Shown here one piece after another: positions 1-9,087 of a stretch of DNA of 64,000 bases; position 1 is the first letter of the stretch, and each line of letters opens with the position of its first letter. Origin of the DNA: Curtobacterium sp. VKM Ac-2922 (GTDB lineage: Bacteria; Actinomycetota; Actinomycetes; Actinomycetales; Microbacteriaceae); contig NZ_JALGRO010000003.1 in assembly GCF_022815645.1 (NCBI RefSeq), forward strand, positions 186,001 to 250,000, read 5' to 3'. Made by a program: the position numbers and the translations under genes. The notes beneath the pieces were generated by a model. The model worked only from the letters and a program-made list of their open reading frames with translations, made no database searches and was not told the DNA's origin.

Positions 1-1
1 C

Positions 2-997
2 CTCGGCGTGCACTCGGCGGACGAGAAGACCGAACTCAACTCGTACCCGTCGTCGATTCTCGGCACCAACACGATCGCCCCGATGACGATGGCCTCGGCC
101 TACGCGACGATCGCCAACAACGGCACCTACTGCAAGCCCATCGCGATCGACAACGTCACGAACGCCGAGGGAAAGAGCCTGGGCGGACAGCCCAAGGAGT
201 GCAAGCAGGTCCTCGACCCGAGCGTGGCGGCCACCGCGGCGTACGCGCTGCAAGGCACGATCAAGTACGGCACCGCGGTCGGAGCACAGACGGCTGACGG
301 AACCCCGATGTTCGCCAAGACCGGCACCACCGACGACGCCGACCAGATCTGGCTCGTGGGCGGCAGCTCGAAGGTCGCAACGGCCTACTGGCAGGGCAAC
401 TGGGACGGCGGCAAGACCAACCTGCGGCACTACTACAGCGGTGCCGGCGGGTCGTACGCCAGCGCCCGTGCCAGCGTGTGGCGTCAGGCCATGACCCCCA
501 TCAACCAGTACTTCCCGGGCGAGGCCTTCCCCACGCCGTCGCAGTCCGCCATCCGCGGCAACAGCATCGCGGTGCCGGACCTGGCGGGCAAGACCACCGA
601 CGAGGCCCGCTCCTTGATCGCGAACGCCGGGTTCACGTACGTCGACGGCGGCACGCAGCCCGGCGGCGGGACGGCGGGCACGGTCTCGTCCACCTCGCCC
701 GGTTCCGGGTCGCTGCTGTCGAAGGGTTCGACGGTCACCGTGTACACGACCGACGGCTCACAGGCCACGGTGCCCGAGGTGACCGGCAAGTCCGTCGGCG
801 ACGCCCGCTCGGCCATCAACGGAGCCGGCTTCGGCAACGTCGCCGTCGCCGGGGACTTCGAGAACGGCGACGGCAAGAACCAGTGCACGGTCGCCAGCAT
901 CGACCCGGCAGCTGGCACCGCCACCTCGAAGGACACCGCCGTCACCGTGAAGCTCTACGGGGACAAGGACGGCAAGGCGCCGAAGGGCTGCAAGTGA
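2..997 (+). CDS. Class A penicillin-binding protein, C-terminal part (5' truncated by window)
   Basis: Peptidoglycan synthase acting on the outer face of the membrane. The frame is open from the first bases of the window, so the glycosyltransferase domain and most of the transpeptidase domain lie upstream. What remains shows the transpeptidase KTGTT box (about residue 104 counting from the GTG at 8) followed by a W-rich strand, then two PASTA repeats (about residues 187-250 and 253-318; both begin with a VP(D/E) motif) that in this family bind muropeptides or unlinked peptidoglycan. It overlaps the next gene by 4 bases (GTGA), so they are probably co-transcribed. Confidence 0.93.
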   Translation, partial: LGVHSADEKTELNSYPSSILGTNTIAPMTMASAYATIANNGTYCKPIAIDNVTNAEGKSLGGQPKECKQVLDPSVAATAAYALQGTIKYGTAVGAQTADGTPMFAKTGTTDDADQIWLVGGSSKVATAYWQGNWDGGKTNLRHYYSGAGGSYASARASVWRQAMTPINQYFPGEAFPTPSQSAIRGNSIAVPDLAGKTTDEARSLIANAGFTYVDGGTQPGGGTAGTVSSTSPGSGSLLSKGSTVTVYTTDGSQATVPEVTGKSVGDARSAINGAGFGNVAVAGDFENGDGKNQCTVASIDPAAGTATSKDTAVTVKLYGDKDGKAPKGCK

Positions 998-1950
998 CGC
1001 GCACCAGTCGAGCGGCACTCGGGGTCCTGGCCGCGGGTGCCGCCGCCGGTGCTGCTGCCGCCGCGTGGGGAACGCTCGTCGAGCGGCGACGGTTCGGCAT
1101 CCGGTGGGAGACCGTCCCGGTCCTGCCGCCGGGGTCGCGTGACGTCACGGTCCTGCACCTGTCCGACATCCACATGGCGCCGTGGCAGTCCGACAAGCAG
1201 CAGTGGCTGCGCGATCTGAGCCTGGTCGAACCGGACTTCATCGTGAACACCGGCGACAACCTGGGCCACGAGACCGCCAACGCCGCGATCGAGTACGCGC
1301 TCGAACCGTTCCGGGGCGTCCCCGGCGCGTTCGTGTACGGCTCGAACGACTTCTACGGCCCGTCGCCCCGCAACCCGCTGCGCTACTTCAGCGGCCCGAG
1401 CGCCGTGCACCAGAAGGCGCAGGTCGATCTCGACGTGGAGCGCCAGACGGCGTTCTTCGAGTCGCTCGGGTGGCTCGACCTCAACGACCACGCCCGGGCG
1501 ATCGAGGTCCGGGGGTCGCGCTTCGAGCTCTTCGGCACCTCGGACGCGCACCGCGACTGGGACCGTCTCGACCTGCTGCCCACCAACGTCGACGAGATGC
1601 GCGGCGAGGTCCCCTGGTCCGAGGACGAGGACGGCCCCGCACCGGTGTCGATCGGCGTCACGCACGCGCCCTACCGGCGGGTCCTCGACGCCTTCGTCAC
1701 CCAGGGCGCGGACATCGTCTTCGCGGGACACACCCACGGCGGCCAGGTCCAGGTGCCCGGCGTCGGCGCACTCGTGACCAACTGCGACCTGCCGCGCGAG
1801 TACGTCAGCGGTTTGCACCGGTGGCAGAACAAGACGCACTGGTCGTGGCTCGAGGTGTCGGCCGGGCTCGGCACGTCGATCTACGCCCCCGTGCGGTTCT
1901 CCTGCCGCCCGGAAGCCGTCGTCGTCACCCTGACGGCCCGCACGGTCTGA
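994..1950 (+). CDS. Membrane-anchored metallophosphoesterase
   Basis: Calcineurin-like phosphoesterase of 318 residues. Metal-binding motifs appear in the usual order: LSDIH, a GDN box, GSND in place of the common GNHD, a TH motif and GHTHGG near the C-terminus. The N-terminus has an Ala-rich hydrophobic stretch (residues about 7-24) that should anchor it in the membrane. The frame is open far upstream, but the GTG at 994 overlaps the PBP stop and gives the expected family length. The YkuE/YaeI-type relatives act on phosphorylated cell-envelope substrates; pairing with a PBP suggests an envelope role, but the substrate is unknown. Confidence 0.88.
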   Translation: MTRTSRAALGVLAAGAAAGAAAAAWGTLVERRRFGIRWETVPVLPPGSRDVTVLHLSDIHMAPWQSDKQQWLRDLSLVEPDFIVNTGDNLGHETANAAIEYALEPFRGVPGAFVYGSNDFYGPSPRNPLRYFSGPSAVHQKAQVDLDVERQTAFFESLGWLDLNDHARAIEVRGSRFELFGTSDAHRDWDRLDLLPTNVDEMRGEVPWSEDEDGPAPVSIGVTHAPYRRVLDAFVTQGADIVFAGHTHGGQVQVPGVGALVTNCDLPREYVSGLHRWQNKTHWSWLEVSAGLGTSIYAPVRFSCRPEAVVVTLTARTV

Positions 1951-2031
1951 CCGGCCGGGCGGTGGTCGAGAACACCCTCGATCATCCGCTAGACTGCTTC
2001 AGGTCGCTTCACGCAAGTGGCCAACACACCT

Positions 2032-2106
<75 letters not shown>

Positions 2107-2111
2107 AGTCG

Positions 2112-2141
2112 AAGGCCCGGATCCACACGGATCCGGGCCTT
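2112..2141 (+). terminator. Terminator of tRNA-Pro
   Basis: Perfect 13-bp stem (2112-2124 with 2129-2141) around the 4-base loop ACAC, directly after the tRNA. There is no long T-run, which is usual in high-GC actinobacteria. Confidence 0.85.
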
Positions 2142-2225
2142 CCGCATGTCGTGCTTGTGTCCCGGGACACACCGGCGGGCCCGCACACCGGGCCGTCTCC
2201 GCTCCCCCGCTAGCCTGACAGGGCC

Positions 2226-3251
2226 ATGGAGATCGCCGAGCACCTGACGCCCGTCCTGCACCGCATCGCCGCGATGTCACCCGACCTGGGCGACGACCCG
2301 GTCCTGGCGGCGAGCCTGGTCGAGAACGTCACGTCGATGCTGGCCGACGCACACCGGCACTACGCCAGCGGGCACGACGCCTCGATCACGAGCGACACGC
2401 TGATCGCCGACGAGCACCTGGCGACGGGAGCGCTGCACGCCGAGCGCATGCAGCACCCGGCGGGCGCGATGCTGGCGGCCGAGGTGCTGTTCGACGAGTA
2501 CCTGCCCGTCTTCGTCGCCGAGGTCGGCGCGACCACCCTCGACGAACTGCTCCGTGCCTCCAGGGCACTGCACGCGGGCATCTGGCGACGGTTCCCTGCC
2601 GGGGCCATCGCGTACACCGAAGCACTCCGCCAACGCGTCACGACGGCGAACCTGGACTCGCGAGCGCACATCGCCCGCGACCTGCACGACCGGGTCGCCC
2701 ACGGGATCCTGGCCGGGCTGCAGCGCATCGACCTCGCCCTGCTCACCGATCCCCCGGCACCGGAGCGCACCGCGCAGCTCGAGGCCGCGGCGGCACAGCT
2801 CCGACGGGCACTCGGTGACGTCCAGAACCTGGCCGTCGCGTTGCACGCCCGTGTCGGGGACGACCTGCTCGACGCCGCGCTGGCCCGACACGTCGCCGAC
2901 CTGTTCCCGGACACCGAGCACGTCACGATCGAGTCCCACGGCACACCGAGCGTCCTGGTGAACTGGCGCGCCGAGGAGTCCCTGACGATCCTGCTCGAGG
3001 CGCTGTCGAACTGGTGGAAGCACGCCCGCGACGCCGCCGTCCGCGTGGTGTTCACGTGGACCGACGACACCGTCACGATCACTGTGCAGGACGACGGCCC
3101 CGGGTTCGACCAGGCGAAGCGCGTCGGCGGTCGGCTCGGTCAGTCCACGATGCGTGAGCGCGCGGCCCTGGTCGGTGCCACCCTCGACGTCGTGAGCGCC
3201 CCCGGTGCTGGCACGACCGTGACGCTCGTCGTGCCGGAGGGCGCGCTGTGA
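2226..3251 (+). CDS. NarL-family sensor histidine kinase (cytoplasmic)
   Basis: 341 residues. The HisKA_3 dimerisation/phosphoacceptor motif ARDLHDRVAHG puts the phosphorylated His at about 154. The HATPase domain carries an N-box (ALSNWWKHA) and the G1 box DDGPGF near residue 285. I see no transmembrane helix; the N-terminal 130 residues look like an all-helical cytosolic sensory domain, so the signal is probably intracellular. The stop overlaps the start of the response regulator by 4 bases (GTGA), so the two proteins form a cognate pair. Confidence 0.9.
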   Translation: MEIAEHLTPVLHRIAAMSPDLGDDPVLAASLVENVTSMLADAHRHYASGHDASITSDTLIADEHLATGALHAERMQHPAGAMLAAEVLFDEYLPVFVAEVGATTLDELLRASRALHAGIWRRFPAGAIAYTEALRQRVTTANLDSRAHIARDLHDRVAHGILAGLQRIDLALLTDPPAPERTAQLEAAAAQLRRALGDVQNLAVALHARVGDDLLDAALARHVADLFPDTEHVTIESHGTPSVLVNWRAEESLTILLEALSNWWKHARDAAVRVVFTWTDDTVTITVQDDGPGFDQAKRVGGRLGQSTMRERAALVGATLDVVSAPGAGTTVTLVVPEGAL

Positions 3252-3871
3252 GCCCCGGCATCACCCACGTCGCCATCGTCGACGACCACCGGCTGTTCCG
3301 TGAGGGACTGGCGACGATCCTGGCCTCGGTGCCGACGATCCGCGTGGTCGCCCACGGCGAACGGCCGTCCGACGTGCTGGACGGCCCCGAGGCGGCCGCC
3401 GTCGACGTGCTGCTGCTCGACGTCGAACTCGACGGGCCGCCCGCACGCACCACCATCGCGACCGTGCGGCGGAACCACCCGGGCATCGCCGTCGTGGTCC
3501 TGACCATGCACCGGGACGCCGTGCTGCGCCGGGCACTGCTCGACGCGGGGGCGGTCGACTTCGTGACCAAGGACACCCCGAGCCGCGAACTCGTCGAGCG
3601 CATCGTCCGCGCCGGCACCGAGCCGGGCGCACCCGTGACGTTCCCGGTCGACGTCGTCACCGACGCCCGCGCGGGGTCACCGCTCAGCGACCGCGAGGTC
3701 GAGGTCCTGCAGCGCATCGCCAACGCACGCTCGAACGCCGAGATCGCCGCGGACCTGGGACTCGCCGTCGGGACGGTCAAGCGCCACGTCTACAACCTGT
3801 TCCGGAAGCTCGACGTGACCAGCAGGGTCGGAGCCGTGGCGACGGCCACGCGACTCGGTCTGCTGCGCTGA
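3248..3871 (+). CDS. LuxR/NarL-family response regulator
   Basis: 207 residues. The receiver domain has the acidic pair VDDH near residue 11 and the phosphoacceptor Asp in LLLDVE (D58). A GerE-type helix-turn-helix follows (LSDREVEVLQRIA to the KRHVYNLFRKL recognition region, about 146-190). Translationally coupled to the kinase just upstream. Target genes cannot be read from this window. Confidence 0.92.
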   Translation: MSPGITHVAIVDDHRLFREGLATILASVPTIRVVAHGERPSDVLDGPEAAAVDVLLLDVELDGPPARTTIATVRRNHPGIAVVVLTMHRDAVLRRALLDAGAVDFVTKDTPSRELVERIVRAGTEPGAPVTFPVDVVTDARAGSPLSDREVEVLQRIANARSNAEIAADLGLAVGTVKRHVYNLFRKLDVTSRVGAVATATRLGLLR

Positions 3872-3899
3872 GCCGGGCCTCCTGGCCGTCCGACGCGCA

Positions 3900-3959
3900 G
3901 TCGAGGGAGCAGCTGTCGTGGGTGCCACCCGGCGACCCGACGATTGCTGCTCCCTCGAC
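3900..3959. terminator. Bidirectional terminator between convergent genes
   Basis: Perfect 14-bp inverted repeat (3900-3913 with 3946-3959) enclosing a second, imperfect stem. It sits between the response regulator (+) and the monooxygenase (-), so it can serve both. Confidence 0.8.
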
Positions 3960-3996
3960 GGAGAGTGGAGCGCAGCGCGGAGCACGCAGCAGCGCG

Positions 3997-5034
3997 TCAG
4001 GCCGCGACGGCGGCGCGGACCAGGCGGCTCTCGCGGTGCAGCGCGGCGACGACGTCGAGCGCCTGGTGCCGGTACCGCGCCTGCGCCGCGCCCGGGGCGA
4101 CGATCACACCGTTCGCACCCGTCGACTCGACCAGCGCGTTGATCTTGTCCGCCACCTGCTCGGCCGAGCCGTAGGCCTGACGCTCCGTGCGCGCGGCGAT
4201 GAACCGGCGCTCCAGGTCGCTGAACTCGTAGGCGCGGGCCTCGTCCATCGAGACCGGCTCTGGCTTCACACCCTGCCGCATCCGGATGAACGAGATCATG
4301 CCCGGGGCACTCTGCTCGTCGATGACACGGGGGTCCTCGTCGGTGACGACCTGCACGCCGATCAGGGCGTTCGGCTCGGACCGGAAGCGCGACGGACGGA
4401 ACGCATCGCGGTACAGGGCCAGTGCGGCCTCGGTGTTGTCCGACGCGAAGTGGTGTGCGAACGCGAACGAGATGCCGAGGGCACCGGCGACCTGCGCGCT
4501 GTACCCGGACGACCCGAGCAGCCAGAACTCCGGCACGTCGCCGTAGCCGGGCACAGCGCGGATCCGCGACAGCGGGTTGTCGGCGTCCATGCCGGTGAAG
4601 AAGCCGATCAGGTCGGCCAGGCGCTGGGGGAAGTCGTCGACGTCGAGCCGGTCGGTGCGGCGGAGCGCCATCGCGGTCGCGCCGTCGGTTCCCGGCGCGC
4701 GGCCGAGCCCCAGGTCGACGCGGTCGCCGTACAGCGCGCGCAGGGTGCCGAACTGCTCGGCGACGACGAGCGGGGCGTGGTTCGGCAGCATCACGCCACC
4801 CGACCCGATGCGGATGGTGCTGGTGGCGGCGCCCACCGCGCTGAGCAGCACCGCGGGGGCCGACGAGGTGATGCCGGGCATGCCGTGGTGCTCGGCGACC
4901 CAGAACCGTTCGTACCCGAGTTGCTCGGCGTGCACGGCCATGTCGATGGAGCCCTGCAGGGCCTCGGTGTTGCTCTGGCCGTACTCACGGGTGGCCAGGT
5001 CGAGGACCGACAGGTGCAGGGGGGCGTCGCTCAT
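3997..5034 (-). CDS. Luciferase-like (LLM class) flavin-dependent monooxygenase
   Basis: About 345 residues of the bacterial luciferase-like TIM barrel: an early LSVLDLA strand, then [25 protein letters not shown] and [16 protein letters not shown], the signature of the MsnO8-like LLM group. The enzyme would use reduced flavin and O2 on an unknown substrate. I place the start at ATG 5034; a GTG at 5055 is in frame and neither has a convincing ribosome binding site. It stands alone, separated by hairpins from both neighbours. Confidence 0.88.
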   Translation of the reverse strand: MSDAPLHLSVLDLATREYGQSNTEALQGSIDMAVHAEQLGYERFWVAEHHGMPGITSSAPAVLLSAVGAATSTIRIGSGGVMLPNHAPLVVAEQFGTLRALYGDRVDLGLGRAPGTDGATAMALRRTDRLDVDDFPQRLADLIGFFTGMDADNPLSRIRAVPGYGDVPEFWLLGSSGYSAQVAGALGISFAFAHHFASDNTEAALALYRDAFRPSRFRSEPNALIGVQVVTDEDPRVIDEQSAPGMISFIRMRQGVKPEPVSMDEARAYEFSDLERRFIAARTERQAYGSAEQVADKINALVESTGANGVIVAPGAAQARYRHQALDVVAALHRESRLVRAAVAA

Positions 5035-5070
5035 GTCGGTCACAACGCGGGTCACCGCGGGCGCATTCCG

Positions 5071-5116
5071 CCGGACGGGAGGCCCGGTGCACGGTGGTGC
5101 CCCGCCGGCCGTCCGG
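5071..5116 (-). terminator. Hairpin downstream of thymidine kinase
   Basis: CCGGACGG (5071-5078) pairs with CCGTCCGG (5109-5116), with further pairing inside around GGCCCGGTGCAC. It is a diverged member of the GGAGGCCCGG hairpin family seen elsewhere in the window and lies just after the tdk stop. Confidence 0.55.
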
Positions 5117-5151
5117 CAGGTGGCCGGGTCACGACGCGACGGCCGGGTCCG

Positions 5152-5784
5152 TCAGCCCAGGTCGCCGTCGAGTCGTCCGCCCGACTCGGTCAGGTAGCAG
5201 TTCGCACACAGCGACTCGTACTCGACGTCGACGCCGTCGATCGCCACCTGGGAGCCGTCGAACACGAACCGGCCGTCGACCTTGCGCGCGTTGAAGACCG
5301 CCTTGCGACCACACCGGCAGATCGTCTTGAGTTCTTCGAGCGAGTGCGCGAGCTCGAGCAGGCGTCGGCTGCCGGGGAATGCCTCGGTCCGGAAGTCGGT
5401 GCGGATGCCGTACGCGATCACCGGGATCTGGTCGATGACCGCGATCCGCAGCAGGTCGTCCACCTGCCGTGGGCTGAGGAACTGCGCCTCGTCGACGAGC
5501 ACGCAGCTGACCGGCCGGACCATGCCGTCGAGCCGCGGCGCCCGCGGGTCGACCGCGCCGGCCTGGGCCACGGCGTGCCGGACGTCGGCGTCGGCAGCCA
5601 GCACGATGTCGACCTGCCGGGTGACGCCGAGCCGCGACACGATCTCGCGGTCGCCCTTGGTGTCGACCGACGGCTTCGCCAGCAGGACGCGGTGGCCGCG
5701 TTCCTCGTAGTTGTAGGCGGCCTGCACCAGTCCGGTGCTCTTGCCGCTGTTCATCGCGCCGTACCGGAAGTAGAGCTTCGCCAC
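5152..5784 (-). CDS. tdk: Thymidine kinase (type II)
   Basis: 210 residues; salvages thymidine to dTMP with ATP. The P-loop GAMNSGKST lies at residues 9-17, the Walker B/catalytic region reads LVDEAQF, and the C-terminal zinc site has a CRC pair plus CANC. The GTG at 5784 is chosen because the P-loop then sits at its family-typical position; the frame is open well upstream but that part is a shadow of the regulator gene. It overlaps the upstream response regulator stop by one base (TAGTG), so it is the last gene of a four-gene operon with signalling genes, an odd context for a salvage enzyme. Confidence 0.95.
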   Translation of the reverse strand: MAKLYFRYGAMNSGKSTGLVQAAYNYEERGHRVLLAKPSVDTKGDREIVSRLGVTRQVDIVLAADADVRHAVAQAGAVDPRAPRLDGMVRPVSCVLVDEAQFLSPRQVDDLLRIAVIDQIPVIAYGIRTDFRTEAFPGSRRLLELAHSLEELKTICRCGRKAVFNARKVDGRFVFDGSQVAIDGVDVEYESLCANCYLTESGGRLDGDLG

Positions 5785-6485
5785 TACGCCAGGAAGCCGT
5801 CCTCCGCCGCGCGACGGATCAGGTCGGACTTCTTCGACGCCGGACGGCCGACCTTGGCGTACTTCTCGCGGACGCGCCGCAGGTAGGTCTTGGCGGTCTC
5901 GTACTGCACGTTCATCTGGCTGGCGACCTCGTTCGTCGAGTAGCCGGACACGTACAGGCGCAGCGCTTCTTCTTCGCCGTGACTGAGCTTCGGGCGCTGG
6001 TGCGCGGCGGCACCGGTGGGCAGCGGACGCCACTCGCGCTGCGGCGGGGTCTCACGTGCGACGCCCATGACGTCGCGTGCCACGTCCATGACCTCGCGCA
6101 TCGGCAGGGACTTGGACAGGAACGCCGCCGCACCGGCCGCCAGGGCGCGGTCGCGGGACTCGCGGGTGTCAACGCTGGACAGCACGATGACCTTCGCACC
6201 GGCGGCACGACAGGTGCGCACACGGGCTTCGATCGAGACGGGTTCCTTGAGCTGGAAGTCGAGGAACACCAGGTCGGTCGGGAAGCTGTCGCTGTGCACC
6301 ATCTCGAGCCAGGTGTGCGCGGTCAGGGCCAGGTCGAAGTCGAACGCGTTGACGGCGATCCAGCTCGACAGACTGTCCAGCAGCACCTCGTGGTCGTCGA
6401 GGATGGCCAGACGGACCCGGCGGGAGCCCGGGTTCGGCAGGGCAGGGGTGCCTTCCGTCAGCCTGTTCGGGTCAGTGCTGGTCAT
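5784..6485 (-). CDS. LuxR-family response regulator
   Basis: 233 residues. Receiver domain with LDDHE at about 29-33 and the phosphoacceptor in VFLDF (D76), then SSVD and the conserved Lys in FLSKS. A C-terminal GerE helix-turn-helix begins at LSHGEEEALRLY (about 170-212). The start overlaps the end of the kinase-like membrane gene by 14 bases. It is probably the output partner of the kinase at 7701-8906. Confidence 0.9.
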   Translation of the reverse strand: MTSTDPNRLTEGTPALPNPGSRRVRLAILDDHEVLLDSLSSWIAVNAFDFDLALTAHTWLEMVHSDSFPTDLVFLDFQLKEPVSIEARVRTCRAAGAKVIVLSSVDTRESRDRALAAGAAAFLSKSLPMREVMDVARDVMGVARETPPQREWRPLPTGAAAHQRPKLSHGEEEALRLYVSGYSTNEVASQMNVQYETAKTYLRRVREKYAKVGRPASKKSDLIRRAAEDGFLA

Positions 6486-7704
6486 AGGAGAACCTTAATG
6501 CGAGGGACGAGGGACGGACGGCGACGTCGAGGTCGGGGAACGTGACGCGCAGGACGGCGAAGTAGGGGTCGAACGTGCGGTGGATGCCGACGTCGGAGTC
6601 GTCCACCCCGACGTCGAGCGCGACGGACACACGGTCGGTCGACGGGCTGCCGTCGGCGGCGGTCCCGGGTCGGACCGTCGCGCGGAAGGCCGCGGGGTCG
6701 ACGGTCGGAGCGCCGAGCACGGCCCGGACCACCGTGCGGACGACGGTGCGCTGGTCGGTGTCGAGCGTGGCGATCAGCCCGTCGGGGTCGTCGACCACCG
6801 CGGCAGCCCCACCGTCGGCGCGGACGGCCTGCTCGAACCACGTGCGGTCCGCATCGGCGACCATGGCGCGACGGATGCCGTCGGCGATCGACCGGGCCCG
6901 ATTGCGATCGGCGTCGGTGATGGTCTCGCGGGTGCGCAGCTCGGCGAAGAACGGCCCGACGTCCCGCGCCAGGATCGTCGACCGGTCTGCCTCGACGCTG
7001 GCGGCGATGCCGTCGCGCTCTGCCCGCTCGACCGAGTACGACCCCGCCCGGATCTGGACCCGCTCGGCCAGGCCGCTGAACGTCCACGCGAAGACCCCCG
7101 CCGCCACCGTGAGCACGAGGGTCGGCGCGGCCGCCAGGAACGCGGCAACGGACACCGGGACCCCGTGCGGGAAGACCGACGCTGCGGTCCCCCAGGCCAG
7201 CGCATCGACGACGGCCAGCACGACACCACCGACGACCAGGTCGACCCAGGGACGGTAGGGCGCGGCCATCACGATGCCGGTCGCCGTGAGCAACGCCATG
7301 AAGTCGTTCAACGCGTTGCGGTCCGGCCCCCACTGCGCGGCGACGCTGGAGACCGCTGCCGCGGCGAGCAGCCCGACGTGCAGGACGAACGCCCATCGCG
7401 GGAACGGGGCCCGGAACGGACTCGACGCCACCAGGACCACCGCTGCCGACGCGGCGAGCAGCAGGACCGCCATCGCGCTGAGGGTGGGACTGCCGACGAC
7501 GTCACGGTCGAAGACCGAGGTGACGATCCCCCACAGCACCCCGGCGGCCCCCAGGACGACGGCGAGCGGCCGTGCGCCCATCGCGCCGAGCGGGTCGTAC
7601 TGCTGCGCGGTCCGTCCCGCCGGTGGACGCACGATGCCGTGCGGCGGACGCCGGGCACCGTCGCGGCGACGTCGTCCGGACGGCACCGCAGCCCTGGCGG
7701 TCAC
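6472..7704 (-). CDS. Polytopic membrane protein, probable degenerate sensor-kinase-like partner
   Basis: 410 residues. After a basic N-terminal tail there are about six hydrophobic helices (residues roughly 45-210), then a 200-residue soluble part. The soluble part contains a helical stretch where a HisKA_3 domain would be (YSVERAERDGIAASVEADRS) but lacks an H-box His and the N, G1 and G2 boxes of an ATPase. It is sandwiched between a true kinase (4-base overlap) and a response regulator (14-base overlap), so I infer a signalling accessory. No specific family recognised. Confidence 0.75.
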   Translation of the reverse strand: MTARAAVPSGRRRRDGARRPPHGIVRPPAGRTAQQYDPLGAMGARPLAVVLGAAGVLWGIVTSVFDRDVVGSPTLSAMAVLLLAASAAVVLVASSPFRAPFPRWAFVLHVGLLAAAAVSSVAAQWGPDRNALNDFMALLTATGIVMAAPYRPWVDLVVGGVVLAVVDALAWGTAASVFPHGVPVSVAAFLAAAPTLVLTVAAGVFAWTFSGLAERVQIRAGSYSVERAERDGIAASVEADRSTILARDVGPFFAELRTRETITDADRNRARSIADGIRRAMVADADRTWFEQAVRADGGAAAVVDDPDGLIATLDTDQRTVVRTVVRAVLGAPTVDPAAFRATVRPGTAADGSPSTDRVSVALDVGVDDSDVGIHRTFDPYFAVLRVTFPDLDVAVRPSSLALRFSYDQH

Positions 7705-8906
7705 GAAGCCACTCCGTCGGCGACCTGGACGACGCCGGTCCGCGCGCCGAAGGGCACCGTCATCATGACGCTCGTACCGGTGCCCGGGGACGACCAGACC
7801 TGCACGTCACCGCCGACCCGACCGATGCGTTCGCGGACCGAGTTGCGGAGCCCCATGCGGTCCGCACCCGTCTGCTGCTCGTCGAAGCCGCGTCCGTCGT
7901 CGACGACCATCACGGTGCACGCGACGCCGTCGTCGAACACGCTGACCTCGGCCGAGTCGGTGCCCGCGTGCTTGCGGACGTTGGCCAGACACTGCCCGAC
8001 CGCGCGCACCAGTGCCGTGACCGTGCCGGGTTCGAGTCGGTCCATCGCTGCGGGGTCACCGGTCATCAGGACCTCGAGCCCCTCGGCGCGCTCCTGGTCG
8101 AGCATGTGTTCGAAGGCGTCGACCGCCGCACCGGCATCGGTCTCCGGTGCCGGCGCCAACCACTCGGACCCCGTGAGCATGGCGACGTCCGACTCGACCA
8201 TCCGGGCGAGCTGGGCGTCCATCGGCCCGTCCGCAGCCAGGGTGATCGCCCCGAGGTGGTTGAGCACGGTGTCGTGCAGGACGGCGGACGCCTCGAGTTC
8301 GACGCCCGCACGGTACGCCGAGGCGTGTTCTTCGCGCGCGGACCGCAGGAGCTCGGGTTGCACGCGCTGGGACCGGCGCGTCGTCCGGCCGGCGACCAGC
8401 ACGATGGCCACCACGAACGCCAGGGTGAACCAGGCGAGCACGAGGGGGTGCTCCGGACCACCGGTCTGCAGCGTGGCGAGGGACGTCGCCACCCGCCCGA
8501 CCAGCAGCCCGCCGACCGACCACAGCACGACGCGACCGGGCACCGCGCCCGCGCCGCCGACCAGCACGAGGGGCACGACGACGAGCGAGAGCAGGTACGA
8601 GGCGACCCACGGCACCGGGACCTCGTGCAGGACGACGACCGAGAACCACCAGGCGCAGACACCGCCGACGGCGAGGAACGCGACCGCGGATCGCCGGGTG
8701 CTGAACTGCACGTGGACGGCGGTCATCGCGAGCATGGGCAGCAGGGCCACCACGGCGGGCACGACCCCGACGCGGGGGTCGTCGATCCGGAACAGCACGA
8801 GGGTGATCGCCGCCGCGACGAGCGACCCGATCGCGGCGGCGTGGAAGGCACGGACCGTGGACCACGCGTTGACTCGCGGTGCGAGGTGCGTGGGGATGCC
8901 GAGCAC
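7701..8906 (-). CDS. Sensor histidine kinase (LuxR-type two-component system)
   Basis: 401 residues. About six N-terminal membrane helices, then SAVLHDTVLNHLG as the H-box region, QCLANVRKHAG as the N-box, DDGRGF as the G1 box and a GTGTSV G2 motif. I chose GTG 8906 because GGAAGGA lies about 10 bases upstream; the frame continues further 5' without support. First gene of the operon with the kinase-like protein, the regulator and tdk. Confidence 0.88.
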   Translation of the reverse strand: MLGIPTHLAPRVNAWSTVRAFHAAAIGSLVAAAITLVLFRIDDPRVGVVPAVVALLPMLAMTAVHVQFSTRRSAVAFLAVGGVCAWWFSVVVLHEVPVPWVASYLLSLVVVPLVLVGGAGAVPGRVVLWSVGGLLVGRVATSLATLQTGGPEHPLVLAWFTLAFVVAIVLVAGRTTRRSQRVQPELLRSAREEHASAYRAGVELEASAVLHDTVLNHLGAITLAADGPMDAQLARMVESDVAMLTGSEWLAPAPETDAGAAVDAFEHMLDQERAEGLEVLMTGDPAAMDRLEPGTVTALVRAVGQCLANVRKHAGTDSAEVSVFDDGVACTVMVVDDGRGFDEQQTGADRMGLRNSVRERIGRVGGDVQVWSSPGTGTSVMMTVPFGARTGVVQVADGVAS

Positions 8907-8957
8907 GGTGCGTCGTCCTTCCGGGAGCCAGGGAGCGCCGCCCACGATCCAACCACC

Positions 8958-9009
8958 ATCGAGGCGACCGTGTACCCCGGATCGGGTACCGGGAGACGAC
9001 TGCCTCGAT
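8958..9009 (-). promoter_or_regulatory. Nested dyad upstream of the sensor kinase operon
   Basis: ATCGAGGC (8958-8965) is mirrored by GCCTCGAT (9002-9009), and inside them GTACCC (8972-8977) is mirrored by GGGTAC (8984-8989). The dyad lies about 50-100 bases upstream of the kinase start, where an operator or a 5' UTR stem would be expected. Which of the two is not decidable here; it could also terminate the radical SAM gene. Confidence 0.45.
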
Positions 9010-9087
9010 GATACCGGCCCCCACTGACCCCCGGTGTCCCCCGAACGCGCTCCTCGGCCACCGCACGGCCGCGGATGCCGGCGCCCG

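Noticed and set aside
3922..5886. Very long open frames opposite or across known genes (also 6580-9027 on +, 27158-31126 on -)
   Set aside because: They lie antisense to genes with clear family motifs, have Arg/Gly/Pro-biased composition without domains, and are expected in DNA of about 70% G+C.
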